Assembly: GCF_000698575.1 (NCBI RefSeq)
Contig: NZ_JFHD01000001.1
Span: 698,738 to 762,737 of the forward strand
Length of the DNA stretch: 64,000 bases
Direction of reading: 5' to 3'
From: Caballeronia zhejiangensis
GTDB taxonomy: Bacteria; Pseudomonadota; Gammaproteobacteria; Burkholderiales; Burkholderiaceae
Shown here: piece by piece, positions 34,943-43,435 of the stretch
Layout of the letters: each line of letters begins with the position of its first letter
Position numbering within the stretch: position 1 is the stretch's first letter
The notes under the pieces: model-generated
The model's input: only the letters and a program-made list of their open reading frames with translations
Told to the model about the DNA's origin: nothing
Databases searched by the model: none
Translations under genes and position numbers: made by a program

Positions 34943-36181
34943 TCAGGCTGCGTCGACGCCTTCCCGCACGGTGCCCGTGGCCTGCGACTGCTCCAGATGG
35001 CGCAGCAGCAACGTCACCATCGCGACGACGGTGAACGCGAGAATCACGAAGAACGCCGCGAGGGGCGTGAGAATCTGCACCGACACGAAGCCCGCGAGAC
35101 CCATCATCACCGACGACACGAGCAAGAGCGAGCAGCCGAGAATCGCCGCGGTAAGGCCCGCGATATGCGGAAAGAGCGAATTGCCCTTTGCCATCAGCGT
35201 CGGGTACATCGCGCCGGCGCAGAAGCCCATCACGAGCACCGGCGCGGACAACGTCCATACGGTGAGGCCGACCGTCAGCGAGAGCAGCAGCATGACGACC
35301 GATGCGCCCGCCATCACGCGCGCGCCGATGCGCAGCCGTTGCTCCGCGCTCGGCAGACGCGCGCCATGCACGCGGTTCGACAGCCCGCCGAGGAAATACA
35401 TCATGCCGATGGCGAGCGCGAGATAGCCGAAGTACGTCGGCGGCTTGTGCAGCGTGTTCTGCACCATGAAGGGGCCGACGATGTTGAATACGAGCAGGAT
35501 GCTATAGCACAGCCCTTGCGCGAGAAAACAGCTCTGGAAAACGCGGCTCGACAACACCTTGCCCGCATTCGTGAACAGCGTGCGCGGCGCGAGACGCACC
35601 GGCTTCTGCAAGGTCTCGCGATAGCGCCATATGAGCGTCCACATCACGATCGAATAGATGAGCAGAAAGACGAGGCACGACTTCCAGCCGAACCATTCCT
35701 GCAAGTGCGCGCCGATCACGGGCGCCACGATCGGCGCGAGCCCCCACGCGATCGACATGTAGGTGAACGCGTGCAGCAGCGCCAGGCCCTTGAACGAATC
35801 GGTGATGATCGCCTTCGCAAGCAGGTTGGTCGCCGCGATGCCGAAGCCTTGCAGGCACCGCGCGAGCAGGAAGGTTTCGAGGTTCGTCGCCGCGAGCGAC
35901 AGTAAGCAGCCGAGCGTGAAGACGACGAGCCCGAACGCCAGCACTTTTTTGCGCCCGTACGCATCGGCGATGGGGCCGAAGACCAGTTGACCGATCGCAT
36001 ACGCCGCCATGTAGCCGGAGACGCTCGACTGGATCGCCTGGGGCGACGTGGCGAAGTAACGCGCCATCGCGGGCAACGCGGGCACGTAGATATCGATGGC
36101 GAGCTGCCCCGCCGACGCGAACAGGCAAACCAGAAACAGCAGGAATTGCGGGGAATTCTTCGAAGGATGAGCGTGGTTCAT
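34943..36181 (-). CDS. Bcr/CflA-family multidrug efflux MFS transporter
   Basis: This 412-residue protein has 12 membrane helices. The Bcr/CflA signature DIYVPALPAMARYF is in helix one, and the MFS A motif is GPIADAYGRKKVL. It also has ARCLQGFGIAATNLLAKAIITDSF. Members export bicyclomycin, sulfonamides or chloramphenicol. The Met at 36181 begins close to helix one; an in-frame ATG at 36241 would add 20 residues, and neither has a clear ribosome-binding site. It appears to be a single-gene unit. Confidence 0.9.
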   Translation of the reverse strand: MNHAHPSKNSPQFLLFLVCLFASAGQLAIDIYVPALPAMARYFATSPQAIQSSVSGYMAAYAIGQLVFGPIADAYGRKKVLAFGLVVFTLGCLLSLAATNLETFLLARCLQGFGIAATNLLAKAIITDSFKGLALLHAFTYMSIAWGLAPIVAPVIGAHLQEWFGWKSCLVFLLIYSIVMWTLIWRYRETLQKPVRLAPRTLFTNAGKVLSSRVFQSCFLAQGLCYSILLVFNIVGPFMVQNTLHKPPTYFGYLALAIGMMYFLGGLSNRVHGARLPSAEQRLRIGARVMAGASVVMLLLSLTVGLTVWTLSAPVLVMGFCAGAMYPTLMAKGNSLFPHIAGLTAAILGCSLLLVSSVMMGLAGFVSVQILTPLAAFFVILAFTVVAMVTLLLRHLEQSQATGTVREGVDAA

Positions 36182-36322
36182 GACAACGACGAATGAGCGA
36201 AGGCCGGCGGCCTCTGCGGGCCAATCCGGATGGGGATTCATCGTATTGTGCCTGTCATCGCGCGAATCGGCTCAAAGCCCTCGTCGCGCGTACGTCAACC
36301 TGCGCGTTTCCCGCGCGATCGA

Positions 36323-37072
36323 TCACGTCTTGCCATGCAGAATGGGATGCGACTGGCCCGGTATCGGGCGGCCACGGCTGTCCGTCGGCACGAGCTGCGT
36401 CTGGAACGCGACGAACAGCGCCTGAAACTTGCCGTCCACTTCGATCATGACCGCGCCGTCCTGAAACACGCCGTTCTCGTTCGAGTGGTCCTTGACATGC
36501 GTGCCCTTGCCCGGCTTCGGGTTGCCCTGATTCATATGCGTCTCGTGCAGCCCGTCCTTCCCCGGCTCGAACAGGAAGCCAAAGCCATAGACGGTCACGT
36601 CTTTCGTCGGCTTCCATCCGAGGCGATCGTCGCTATAGCTCGGCGTTTCATAGACGTAATCGACGCCGTTCGCCGACATGTCCAGTTGCAGCATCTCGTT
36701 GAGAAGCGCATTGATATCGTTCTTCTCGTCCTTGGTGTCGAGCGGGATCGGGCGCATCGCGTCGAGATCGACGAGTCGCGAATCGTGTACATAGTCGAGC
36801 TTCGGGAAGTTCGCTGTCGACACACCCGCCGACAGCTTGTCGAGATCGGCCGTCATCGGATGATCGAAGTATCGATTCCAGACATACAGCACGAGATAAC
36901 CCGCTGGCCCCGTCAGCGAGCTATCGGATTTCACGTTGGTGACGATGTCGAATGGCTTGCCGTTCGCGTCCTCGCTGACGATCACGTAATGCGGATCGCC
37001 CTTATAGCCCTGAAGAAAGGGGACGCCTAGCTTGACCGTGCCCTTGAAGACAACGTATTCGTTGCGCGCCAT
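36323..37072 (-). CDS. YukJ/DUF2278 family protein
   Basis: This 249-residue protein matches the DUF2278 (YukJ) family, whose function is unknown. It starts with YVVFKGTVKLGVPFLQGYKGDPHYVI and ends with a block containing HMNQGNPK and HVKDHSNENGVFQDGAVM, which precedes a terminal beta segment. No signal peptide is seen. An AGGATG box lies upstream of the ATG. It is monocistronic by spacing, with the CHAD gene 41 bp upstream on the same strand. Confidence 0.8.
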   Translation of the reverse strand: MARNEYVVFKGTVKLGVPFLQGYKGDPHYVIVSEDANGKPFDIVTNVKSDSSLTGPAGYLVLYVWNRYFDHPMTADLDKLSAGVSTANFPKLDYVHDSRLVDLDAMRPIPLDTKDEKNDINALLNEMLQLDMSANGVDYVYETPSYSDDRLGWKPTKDVTVYGFGFLFEPGKDGLHETHMNQGNPKPGKGTHVKDHSNENGVFQDGAVMIEVDGKFQALFVAFQTQLVPTDSRGRPIPGQSHPILHGKT

Positions 37073-37113
37073 GATGACAACATCCTTTCGGCCAATATGC
37101 GATCACGACGATA

Positions 37114-37926
37114 TCAACGAATCGCTTTTCTCGCAGCTTTGAAGCGATGTTTCTGCTCCGCCTTCAGCGCACGTAACGCGTGCTTTTCGCTGGCATCGTC
37201 GGCGAATTCGCCTCGTGAATTCGAAAGCAAATCGCGGCTCGCAACGACATCGTTCAACGCGCCGAAGCGCTTTTGAAGCCGCTTGAGGCTCTTCACCTCG
37301 GCGCGCAGTTTCGCCGGGATATCCGGCTCGAAAAACTCGATCAGATAACGCACCTTCTTTCCCGCCTTGCGCACTTCGTGATACGCAGCATAGTCTGACT
37401 GTTTCGCGCGCAACGCCCGCTTGATGCGCTTCTTCAGCTGACTGCGCGCCGCGCCGATGCGCTTCTTCGCGAACCGTTCGACCGGCACGCGTTGCGGTCC
37501 CGTGTTGAGCTGATGATTCGCTTCCTTCAATCCGCTCAGCAGCACATGCTTCATGTCCGCGTTGGCGAGATTTTCGATGCTCGTCGCGAGCACGTTAGCC
37601 CGATGCGCCTTCACCGTTTCGTCGAATCCTTCGACATCGAGTTCATGCAGCAATTCGATCAGAATGTCCCAGTCCCGCGCGCTGCCCGCCGATGTCGCGA
37701 GATACCTGAACAGGGCGCGCTGACGCGTATCGAATTCTTCGTCCAGCAAAGGCCGGTATGCCCAGAACAAAGTGCGCAGCCTGCGCAACGCAACACGCAG
37801 CTTGTGAAGCACTTCCGGGTCCGTGTTTCCGTCGAGCGTGGCAGCGTGCTGCATCGCCTCGTCGATCAGCGGCGACGCGAGATCGCCGAATCTGGCTTCG
37901 GCCGTGATGCGCGTTCGATCGTCCAT
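37114..37926 (-). CDS. CHAD domain-containing protein
   Basis: This 270-residue all-helical protein carries the conserved histidine/arginine pattern of CHAD domains (VLHKLRVALRRLRTLFWAYRP near 39-59, YHEVRKAGKKVRYLIEFF near 182-200). CHAD proteins bind inorganic polyphosphate. The adenylate-cyclase-like CYTH domain often fused to them is absent. It is unusually rich in Lys and Arg toward the C-terminus. It diverges from a NUDIX hydrolase gene across 187 bp, and both could belong to phosphate or stress metabolism. Confidence 0.88.
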   Translation of the reverse strand: MDDRTRITAEARFGDLASPLIDEAMQHAATLDGNTDPEVLHKLRVALRRLRTLFWAYRPLLDEEFDTRQRALFRYLATSAGSARDWDILIELLHELDVEGFDETVKAHRANVLATSIENLANADMKHVLLSGLKEANHQLNTGPQRVPVERFAKKRIGAARSQLKKRIKRALRAKQSDYAAYHEVRKAGKKVRYLIEFFEPDIPAKLRAEVKSLKRLQKRFGALNDVVASRDLLSNSRGEFADDASEKHALRALKAEQKHRFKAARKAIR

Positions 37927-38113
37927 GATCGCTCCCTGTTACCGAATGACCCGGTTACGCAACATGCATACCCGCTGCGCGGGGCGAGCGGAACATGTCT
38001 TGCTTCATGCCCAATACGGAAAATGCCGCTGTCATCGGATGCTCCACAATGAAAAAACGGTTGGGTACACTGGGTCCGTTGACAGGACATAGCTTATAGA
38101 TTACGGAGTCGGT

Positions 38114-38476
38114 TTGAGGAAGCGAGCCACCGTCATTTGTCGGAAGGGCAACCGGATACTTCTGGTGGCGCGACGTCGCACCAAGTGGGCGCTGCCCGGC
38201 GGCATGCTCAAGCGAGGCGAGCATCTTTCGGACGCCGCGCTTCGCGAACTCAAGGAAGAAACGCGTCTCGCGGGCAAGTCGGCGAAATTCCTGTTTCAGC
38301 ATCGTGGAAGGCAGAAGCATCATCACGTCTTCTTCTGCGATGTGCCGAAGAACGCAAAGCCGCGCGCGAGCAATGAAATCTCTCGCTGCCGCTGGGTTCA
38401 TATGTCGGAAATTTCACGACTCGCGACCACCGAGCCGACGAGACACATTGTGAAGGCGCTCGGCGGCAAACGCTGA
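38114..38476 (+). CDS. NUDIX hydrolase
   Basis: This 120-residue protein has the Nudix box GGMLKRGEHLSDAALRELKE followed by ETRL. The catalytic REL-EE core is intact, while the usual Gly in the last position block is Arg. It hydrolyses a nucleoside diphosphate linked to another group, or a polyphosphate; the substrate is unknown. The start is TTG at 38114 with GGAG five bases before it. It is convergent with the DHA2 transporter, with a 29-bp gap. Confidence 0.85.
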   Translation: MRKRATVICRKGNRILLVARRRTKWALPGGMLKRGEHLSDAALRELKEETRLAGKSAKFLFQHRGRQKHHHVFFCDVPKNAKPRASNEISRCRWVHMSEISRLATTEPTRHIVKALGGKR

Positions 38477-38505
38477 CACCGTTTCGCATGGTCGTTCGGC
38501 AAACG

Positions 38506-40104
38506 TCACGCGCTTTGTCCTTTCGCATCGCCATAATCGACGCGCACCGCAGGCACGAACCACGCGAGACAGAGGCCGACGAACGCCGCCATCGCGGCGA
38601 CCACGAGCCCGACGTGAATCGACGCGACGAGCGCCATGCGCGCCGAGTGCATCATCGTCATCGCATCGGCCGCTTGGCCCGCCGCGACGAGGCGTTCGAT
38701 CAGCGCAGACTGTTCCGCACGGTCGATCAGCAGGTCCGGGCTCGCGAACGATTTGAGCCACTGCGTCGCCTGATACGAATCGAGCGGACGATGCACGTTT
38801 TGCGCATAGAGATGCCCGAGCAGCGCGCCGGTGATCGCGGTGCCCAGCATGCCGCCGAAAATGCGCAGCGATTGCAGCAACGCCGTGACCGCGCCGATCT
38901 GCTCGCGCGCGACGATCTGTTGCGAGCAGATGGTGAGATTCGTCGCGACGAGCCCGAGGCCGAGTCCGCTCGCGCCCATGCACGCCATCCAGACGGCATG
39001 CGGTTCGTGACCATCGAGCGAGACGAGCGCGAGACAGCCGGCCACGGAAAGCGCGAAGCCCGCATACATCAGCACGTTCGCACGCGGGATGCGCGTGACG
39101 ATGCGGTTGTTGATCATGCTGCCGACGGTCGTGCCGAGCAGCAGCGGCGTGATGAGCATGCCCGAATCGTGCGGCGACATGCCATAGCCGCCCTGAAACA
39201 GCAGCGGAATGTAGAAGGCCATCGAGAAGAGCGCGAAGCCGCCGAGCACGGAGATCGCGAAAAGCGCGGCGAGCTTGCGGTCCATCAGCACGTCGACGGG
39301 CACGACGGGATAGCCCATGCGCTTTTCCCAGAAGTACAGTGTCGCGCCGAACAGGAGCGTGACGAGCGCAAGCACGATCGTCGTGCGCGAGACGCCTTCT
39401 TTCGGCAGCAGTTCGATCAGCAGTTGCAATGCGCCGAGCGTCACCGCGACGACGCACGCGCCGAGCCAGTCGAGCTGAATCCGTCCACGCGTCTTCGCAT
39501 GATGCAGGTTCGGCACGAACATCAGCACGAACATTAGCGAGACGATGCCGATTGGCACGTTGACGAAAAACACGAGCCGCCAGCCGCGCATCTGCGTGAG
39601 CATGCCGCCGAGCGTCGGGCCGATCACGTTGGCGACGCCGAACGTCGACGTGACGAGCACGAGCCAGCGCAGACGCAGCTTCGGATCGGGAAAGAGATCG
39701 GCGACGGCGGCGAACACCGTGCCGAGCAGAATGCCGCCGCCGATGCCCTGCACGCCGCGCGCAATCACCAGGAACAGCATGCTGTCGGCGAATCCGCACA
39801 GCACCGACGCCAGCGTGAACAGCACGATCGCCGCGAGCAGAAACGGCTTTCGTCCGTAAAGGTCGCCGAGCCGCCCGAAGATCGGAATCGTGATGACGGA
39901 CGCGAGCATGTACGACGTCGCGACCCACGCGTACAGATCGAAGCCCTTGAGTTCGGCGACGATGCGCGGCATCGCGGTCCCGACGATGGTCTGATCGAGC
40001 GCGACGAGCATCGTGACGAACGCGATGCCGAGCATCGCGAGCAGCGATTCGCGAAACGGCAGGCGTTGCCGTTCGCGATCGCCGACATCCAGGAACGAGT
40101 TCAT
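38506..40104 (-). CDS. DHA2-family (EmrB/QacA) multidrug MFS transporter
   Basis: This 532-residue protein has 14 predicted helices. The DHA2 motif in helix one reads LDQTIVGTAMPRIVAEL, the A motif is GRLGDLYGRKPF, and motif C is GPTLGGML. Members export lipophilic drugs by proton exchange. The soluble loop near the end (residues 440-490) is polar and unusually long before the final helix. It stands between NUDIX and BON genes, with no adaptor (EmrA) gene nearby. Confidence 0.9.
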   Translation of the reverse strand: MNSFLDVGDRERQRLPFRESLLAMLGIAFVTMLVALDQTIVGTAMPRIVAELKGFDLYAWVATSYMLASVITIPIFGRLGDLYGRKPFLLAAIVLFTLASVLCGFADSMLFLVIARGVQGIGGGILLGTVFAAVADLFPDPKLRLRWLVLVTSTFGVANVIGPTLGGMLTQMRGWRLVFFVNVPIGIVSLMFVLMFVPNLHHAKTRGRIQLDWLGACVVAVTLGALQLLIELLPKEGVSRTTIVLALVTLLFGATLYFWEKRMGYPVVPVDVLMDRKLAALFAISVLGGFALFSMAFYIPLLFQGGYGMSPHDSGMLITPLLLGTTVGSMINNRIVTRIPRANVLMYAGFALSVAGCLALVSLDGHEPHAVWMACMGASGLGLGLVATNLTICSQQIVAREQIGAVTALLQSLRIFGGMLGTAITGALLGHLYAQNVHRPLDSYQATQWLKSFASPDLLIDRAEQSALIERLVAAGQAADAMTMMHSARMALVASIHVGLVVAAMAAFVGLCLAWFVPAVRVDYGDAKGQSA

Positions 40105-40137
40105 GACATGCGCGAGCGCGCGCTCAGAGGCAGTGTG

Positions 40138-40503
40138 TTACTGCCCGCCTTCCTGAATCGTCAGAACATTCTTCACCGACTTCACGCCGTCCACGCCTTT
40201 CGCGATCGACGCCGCCTGGTCGATCTGCTCGCCATCGGCTGCGTGACCGGCGAGCGTGATCGCGCCGTTCTTGGCGATCACATTCATGCCGTTCGTGTCG
40301 ATGCCGCCTTTTTGCAATGCCTGAGACACCTTCTTGCTGAGCGCGCGGTTGGCTTTGCGCGCCGTCGATTTGGAGCTTCCCGTGCTCGCCGAAGGCGTCG
40401 CGGACTGGGTCGATCCCGCATCGCTGGTCTGCGACCATACGTTGACGGAAAAGGCTATCGCTGATGCAACGGCGGCAAATCTGAGCGCATTGATCATCTT
40501 CAT
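40138..40503 (-). CDS. BON domain-containing periplasmic protein
   Basis: This 121-residue protein has a signal peptide (cleavage near VWSQ, residue 24), a serine/threonine-rich linker, and one BON domain: VIAKNGAITLAGHAADGEQIDQAASIA, written here by its ends only as VIAKNG to ASIAKGVDGVKSV. BON domains bind phospholipids and are linked to envelope stress (OsmY-like). The ATG at 40503 has GGAG seven bases upstream. It is a single gene, 33 bp upstream of the DHA2 transporter on the same strand. Confidence 0.88.
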   Translation of the reverse strand: MKMINALRFAAVASAIAFSVNVWSQTSDAGSTQSATPSASTGSSKSTARKANRALSKKVSQALQKGGIDTNGMNVIAKNGAITLAGHAADGEQIDQAASIAKGVDGVKSVKNVLTIQEGGQ

Positions 40504-40595
40504 TGCGTGGCTCCGGTAGCTTGCGTGAAATGGAGGATGCAAAGGCAAGATGGATTCTAATCGGCGCTTCGCGATATCGCAGGGAATCGGGCCGT

Positions 40596-40945
40596 TCATT
40601 TCGCTAGCGCGCGCAATTGCGTCGGCGTAAGGCAGAAATCGGCGTTTCCCGCGAGCTTTGCGATCGTGAAGTCGATGAACGTTCGCACGCGAAGCGGCCG
40701 CTCCGTTCGATGCCGATAGTAGATGTAGATCGATTCGCGCTGCGTCATTTGACGCGTGAGCAAGGGTACGAGACGTCCTTCGCGGATATGCGCGACGGCG
40801 AAAAAACTACCGAGCGCTTTCGGCGCGCTGATGCGCAAGGGCCCGGCGATCTCTTCCTTCGCGTTCTTCGCATCCGCGATGGCAGACGTGAGCATCGCAA
40901 GCGCCGGTTCGACGCTCTGCAACAGGCGCTGTGGCTTGCGGCGAT
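40596..40945 (-). pseudogene. LysR regulator remnant
   Basis: This is a broken gene. The frame is open to 41042, but LysR similarity covers only QRLLQSVEPALAMLTSAI to GPLRISAPKALGSFF (normally residues 60-105) and then jumps to the far C-terminus (REGRLVPLLTRQ, RVRTFIDF). The HTH domain and about 130 residues of the effector domain are missing. It abuts an SDR remnant on the other strand. This looks like the result of one deletion across a divergent lysR/SDR pair plus an internal deletion. Confidence 0.75.
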
Positions 40946-40947
40946 AT

Positions 40948-41121
40948 CCCCTGATCAATGACCGCACGCCGCTCATCACGCTCGCCGTTGCGCAAACGCC
41001 GCCGCTGCGCCTCGCGCTCGGCACCGACACGCTGAAGGCCATCGCGGAGAAGAACGCGCATGTCGAAGCCGAAACGGACGCGTGGCGTGAGTCATCGAGT
41101 TCGACGGATTTCGCTGTTTGA
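40948..41121 (+). pseudogene. Short-chain dehydrogenase remnant (C-terminus only)
   Basis: The last 55 or so codons read PPLRLALGTDTLKAIAEKN, then ETDAWRESSSSTDFAV and a stop. This is the usual C-terminus of an SDR-family oxidoreductase. No Rossmann motif or YxxxK site precedes it, so only the tail survives. It joins the lysR remnant head to head near 40945. Confidence 0.65.
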
Positions 41122-41130
41122 TCGCGTCAA

Positions 41131-41961
41131 TTACCCTCGCACCTTGCCCGTCAGCGCGAGGCGCGTGGCGAGCGTCGAGAGCGCGTCGTAGGCATCGCGC
41201 GATACCGTGTCCCACGCGCCGATCGCCTGCGATTGCACTTCCACGACCGCGCGATCGCCGCGCGCCGCCGGACCGGTCAACGCATCCTTCGGCCCGAGCG
41301 AAACGACGTTGGTGGCGGCATTGCGCGTGAGCGTGTGCATCATGTCTTCGATGAGCGCTTGCGGAATGCCGGCCGCCTGCCACATCTCGACGGACATCGC
41401 CGCGAGTATCGGCAGAAAGTTCGATGCGACGACCGCCGCCGCGTGATAAAGCGCCTTGCTGCCCGGCTCGATATCGAAGCAGCGCGCGCCGATGGCCGCG
41501 AGAATCTCGCTCCATGCATCGCGGGCGGCGCGATCGCCTTCGAGTCCGCATGGCGTGCCTTCGAACTGGAACACGGCCGTGCCGGGCTTCGCGAAGCTCA
41601 GCATCGGATGCGCGCTCGCGACGCTCCAGCCGAGCGCGCGCAAGGGCGCGAGCGTGTCGGCGTCGAGCGCGCCGCTGCAATGCACGGCAATCGTCGGCGC
41701 ATCATGCTTGCGATGCGCCGCAAGCGCTTGCGCCACGTCCGCGATGCGTGCATCGGGCACCGAGAGCAGCCAGATATCCGCGGGATGCATCGCGGCGATG
41801 TCGTCGAGCGCGCGGCCCGCGCCGATGAAATCGACCGCTTCATGCGCATGCGCGAGATCGCTGTCGCATACATCGCCGATATCGAGCACGCGGTTCGCGA
41901 CGATCAGATTGCCGAGCGTCGCGCCGACCCGCCCCGCGCCGATGATGTTGAGAGTCGCCAT
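41131..41961 (-). CDS. Rossmann-fold and DUF2520 domain protein
   Basis: This 276-residue protein starts with a dinucleotide motif (NIIGAGRVGATLGNLIV) and ends with a helical DUF2520 domain (ALYHAAAVVASNFLPIL, RNAATNVVSLGPKDALTGPAARGD). It resembles pyrroline-carboxylate or ketopantoate reductase-like dehydrogenases whose substrates are unproven. The frame is open to 42186, but the Met at 41961 begins the nucleotide-binding strand. It follows the aldehyde dehydrogenase gene by 23 bp and is the third gene of the tartrate-dehydrogenase operon. Confidence 0.85.
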   Translation of the reverse strand: MATLNIIGAGRVGATLGNLIVANRVLDIGDVCDSDLAHAHEAVDFIGAGRALDDIAAMHPADIWLLSVPDARIADVAQALAAHRKHDAPTIAVHCSGALDADTLAPLRALGWSVASAHPMLSFAKPGTAVFQFEGTPCGLEGDRAARDAWSEILAAIGARCFDIEPGSKALYHAAAVVASNFLPILAAMSVEMWQAAGIPQALIEDMMHTLTRNAATNVVSLGPKDALTGPAARGDRAVVEVQSQAIGAWDTVSRDAYDALSTLATRLALTGKVRG

Positions 41962-41984
41962 GATGATGTGAACCCGCGCGAGAC

Positions 41985-43433
41985 TCAGCCGTGCCTGATC
42001 GCGATGGTCTTCAGGCTCGTGAAGCCGTACAGCGCTTCGAAGCCCTTCTCGCGTCCATGCCCGCTCGCCTTCACGCCGCCGAACGGCAACTCGACGCCGC
42101 CGCCCGCGCCATAGTTGTTGATGAACACCTGGCCCGCCTGCAGCTTGCGCGCGAGTCGCAGGCCGCGCGAACCGTCGCGCGTCCACACGCCCGCGACGAG
42201 ACCGTAGTTCGTGCCATTGGCGAGCTTCACGGCTTCGGCTTCGTCGTCGAAGGGCATTACCGCGAGCACCGGGCCGAAGACTTCCTCCTGCGCGAGCCGG
42301 CTTTGCGGCGGCACGTCGCGAAACAGCACCGCTTCCTGGAAGAAGCCATTGCGCGACGCTTCCACGACGATCTTGCCGCGCGCCGCGACGCGAATGCCTT
42401 CACCTTCCGCCTGCTCGACGATGCTGCGCACACGCGCATGTTGCTTCGCGTTGACGAGCGGACCCATGTCGAGGTCCATCGCGGGCGGCCCGGAACGCAG
42501 CGCTTCGAAACGCTGCGCGAGACGTTCGATCACGGTTTCGTAGATGCCGCGCTGAACCAGCAGACGGCTGCCCGCCGAACACGTTTGTCCGGCGTTCTGC
42601 ACGATCGCGTTCTGGATCACGGGCAAGGCTTCGTCGAGATCGGCATCGTCGAAAACGAGTTGCGGTGACTTGCCGCCGAGTTCGAGCACGCTCGGGCAAT
42701 GACGTTCCGCCGCCGTGCGTCCGACGAGCGCGCCCGTCGCGGTCGAGCCGGTGAACGAGACATGACCGATGCCTTCGTTCGCCGACAGCGCCGCGCCCGC
42801 CTCGCTGCCGAGTCCGGTGACGACGTTGATCGCGCCAGCCGGAAAGCCGACGTCGGCGGCGATTTCTGCGAGCCGCAGGATCGACAGACTCGCGTCCTCC
42901 GCGGGCTTCACGACGCACGCATTGCCCGCCGCGAGCGACGCGCCGACGCTGCGGCCGTAGATCTGCATCGGGTAATTCCACGGAATGATGTGGCCCGTCA
43001 CGCCGATCGGCTCGCGTACCGTCAGCACGGTAAAGCCGGTCGTATAGGGCAGCGTTTCGCCGTGCAGCTTGTCGACGCAACCCGCGTAATACTGCAGATA
43101 GCGCGCGAGCACGGCCGCATCGGTGCGCGCGGTCTTGAGCGCCTTGCCGGTGTCGCGCGCTTCGAGTTGCGCGAGTTCGTCGGCGTGTTCGAGAACGGCG
43201 TTCGCATAGGCGAACAGCAGGTTCGAGCGCTCGACAGGCGAGAGCTTCGCCCACGGACCGTCGAGCGCATCGCCCATTGCGCTGCGCGCTGCGTGGACAG
43301 CCGTGGCGATATCGGCGGCGTTGCCGCGTGCAATCGCCGCGAACGGCTCGCCGGTGCTCGGATCGATGACATCGAGCGATTCGCCGTTGTCGCCCGCTTT
43401 CCACGCGTTGCCGATGAAGTGACGGTATTCCAT
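41985..43433 (-). CDS. Aldehyde dehydrogenase, betaine/phenylacetaldehyde-type
   Basis: This is a 482-residue aldehyde dehydrogenase with PWNYPMQIYGR at 151-161, the Glu251 site in VLELGGKSPQLVF and the nucleophile Cys285 in GQTCSAGSR. The Met at 43433 has GGAG five bases upstream and lies two bases from the preceding stop, so it is translationally coupled to the tartrate dehydrogenase gene. The frame upstream of it is only shadow. The exact aldehyde is unknown. Confidence 0.92.
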   Translation of the reverse strand: MEYRHFIGNAWKAGDNGESLDVIDPSTGEPFAAIARGNAADIATAVHAARSAMGDALDGPWAKLSPVERSNLLFAYANAVLEHADELAQLEARDTGKALKTARTDAAVLARYLQYYAGCVDKLHGETLPYTTGFTVLTVREPIGVTGHIIPWNYPMQIYGRSVGASLAAGNACVVKPAEDASLSILRLAEIAADVGFPAGAINVVTGLGSEAGAALSANEGIGHVSFTGSTATGALVGRTAAERHCPSVLELGGKSPQLVFDDADLDEALPVIQNAIVQNAGQTCSAGSRLLVQRGIYETVIERLAQRFEALRSGPPAMDLDMGPLVNAKQHARVRSIVEQAEGEGIRVAARGKIVVEASRNGFFQEAVLFRDVPPQSRLAQEEVFGPVLAVMPFDDEAEAVKLANGTNYGLVAGVWTRDGSRGLRLARKLQAGQVFINNYGAGGGVELPFGGVKASGHGREKGFEALYGFTSLKTIAIRHG

Positions 43434-43435
43434 GC

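Noticed and set aside
38079..38100. TTGACA with TATAGA as a NUDIX promoter
   Set aside because: The spacing is only 10 bases, too short for sigma-70.
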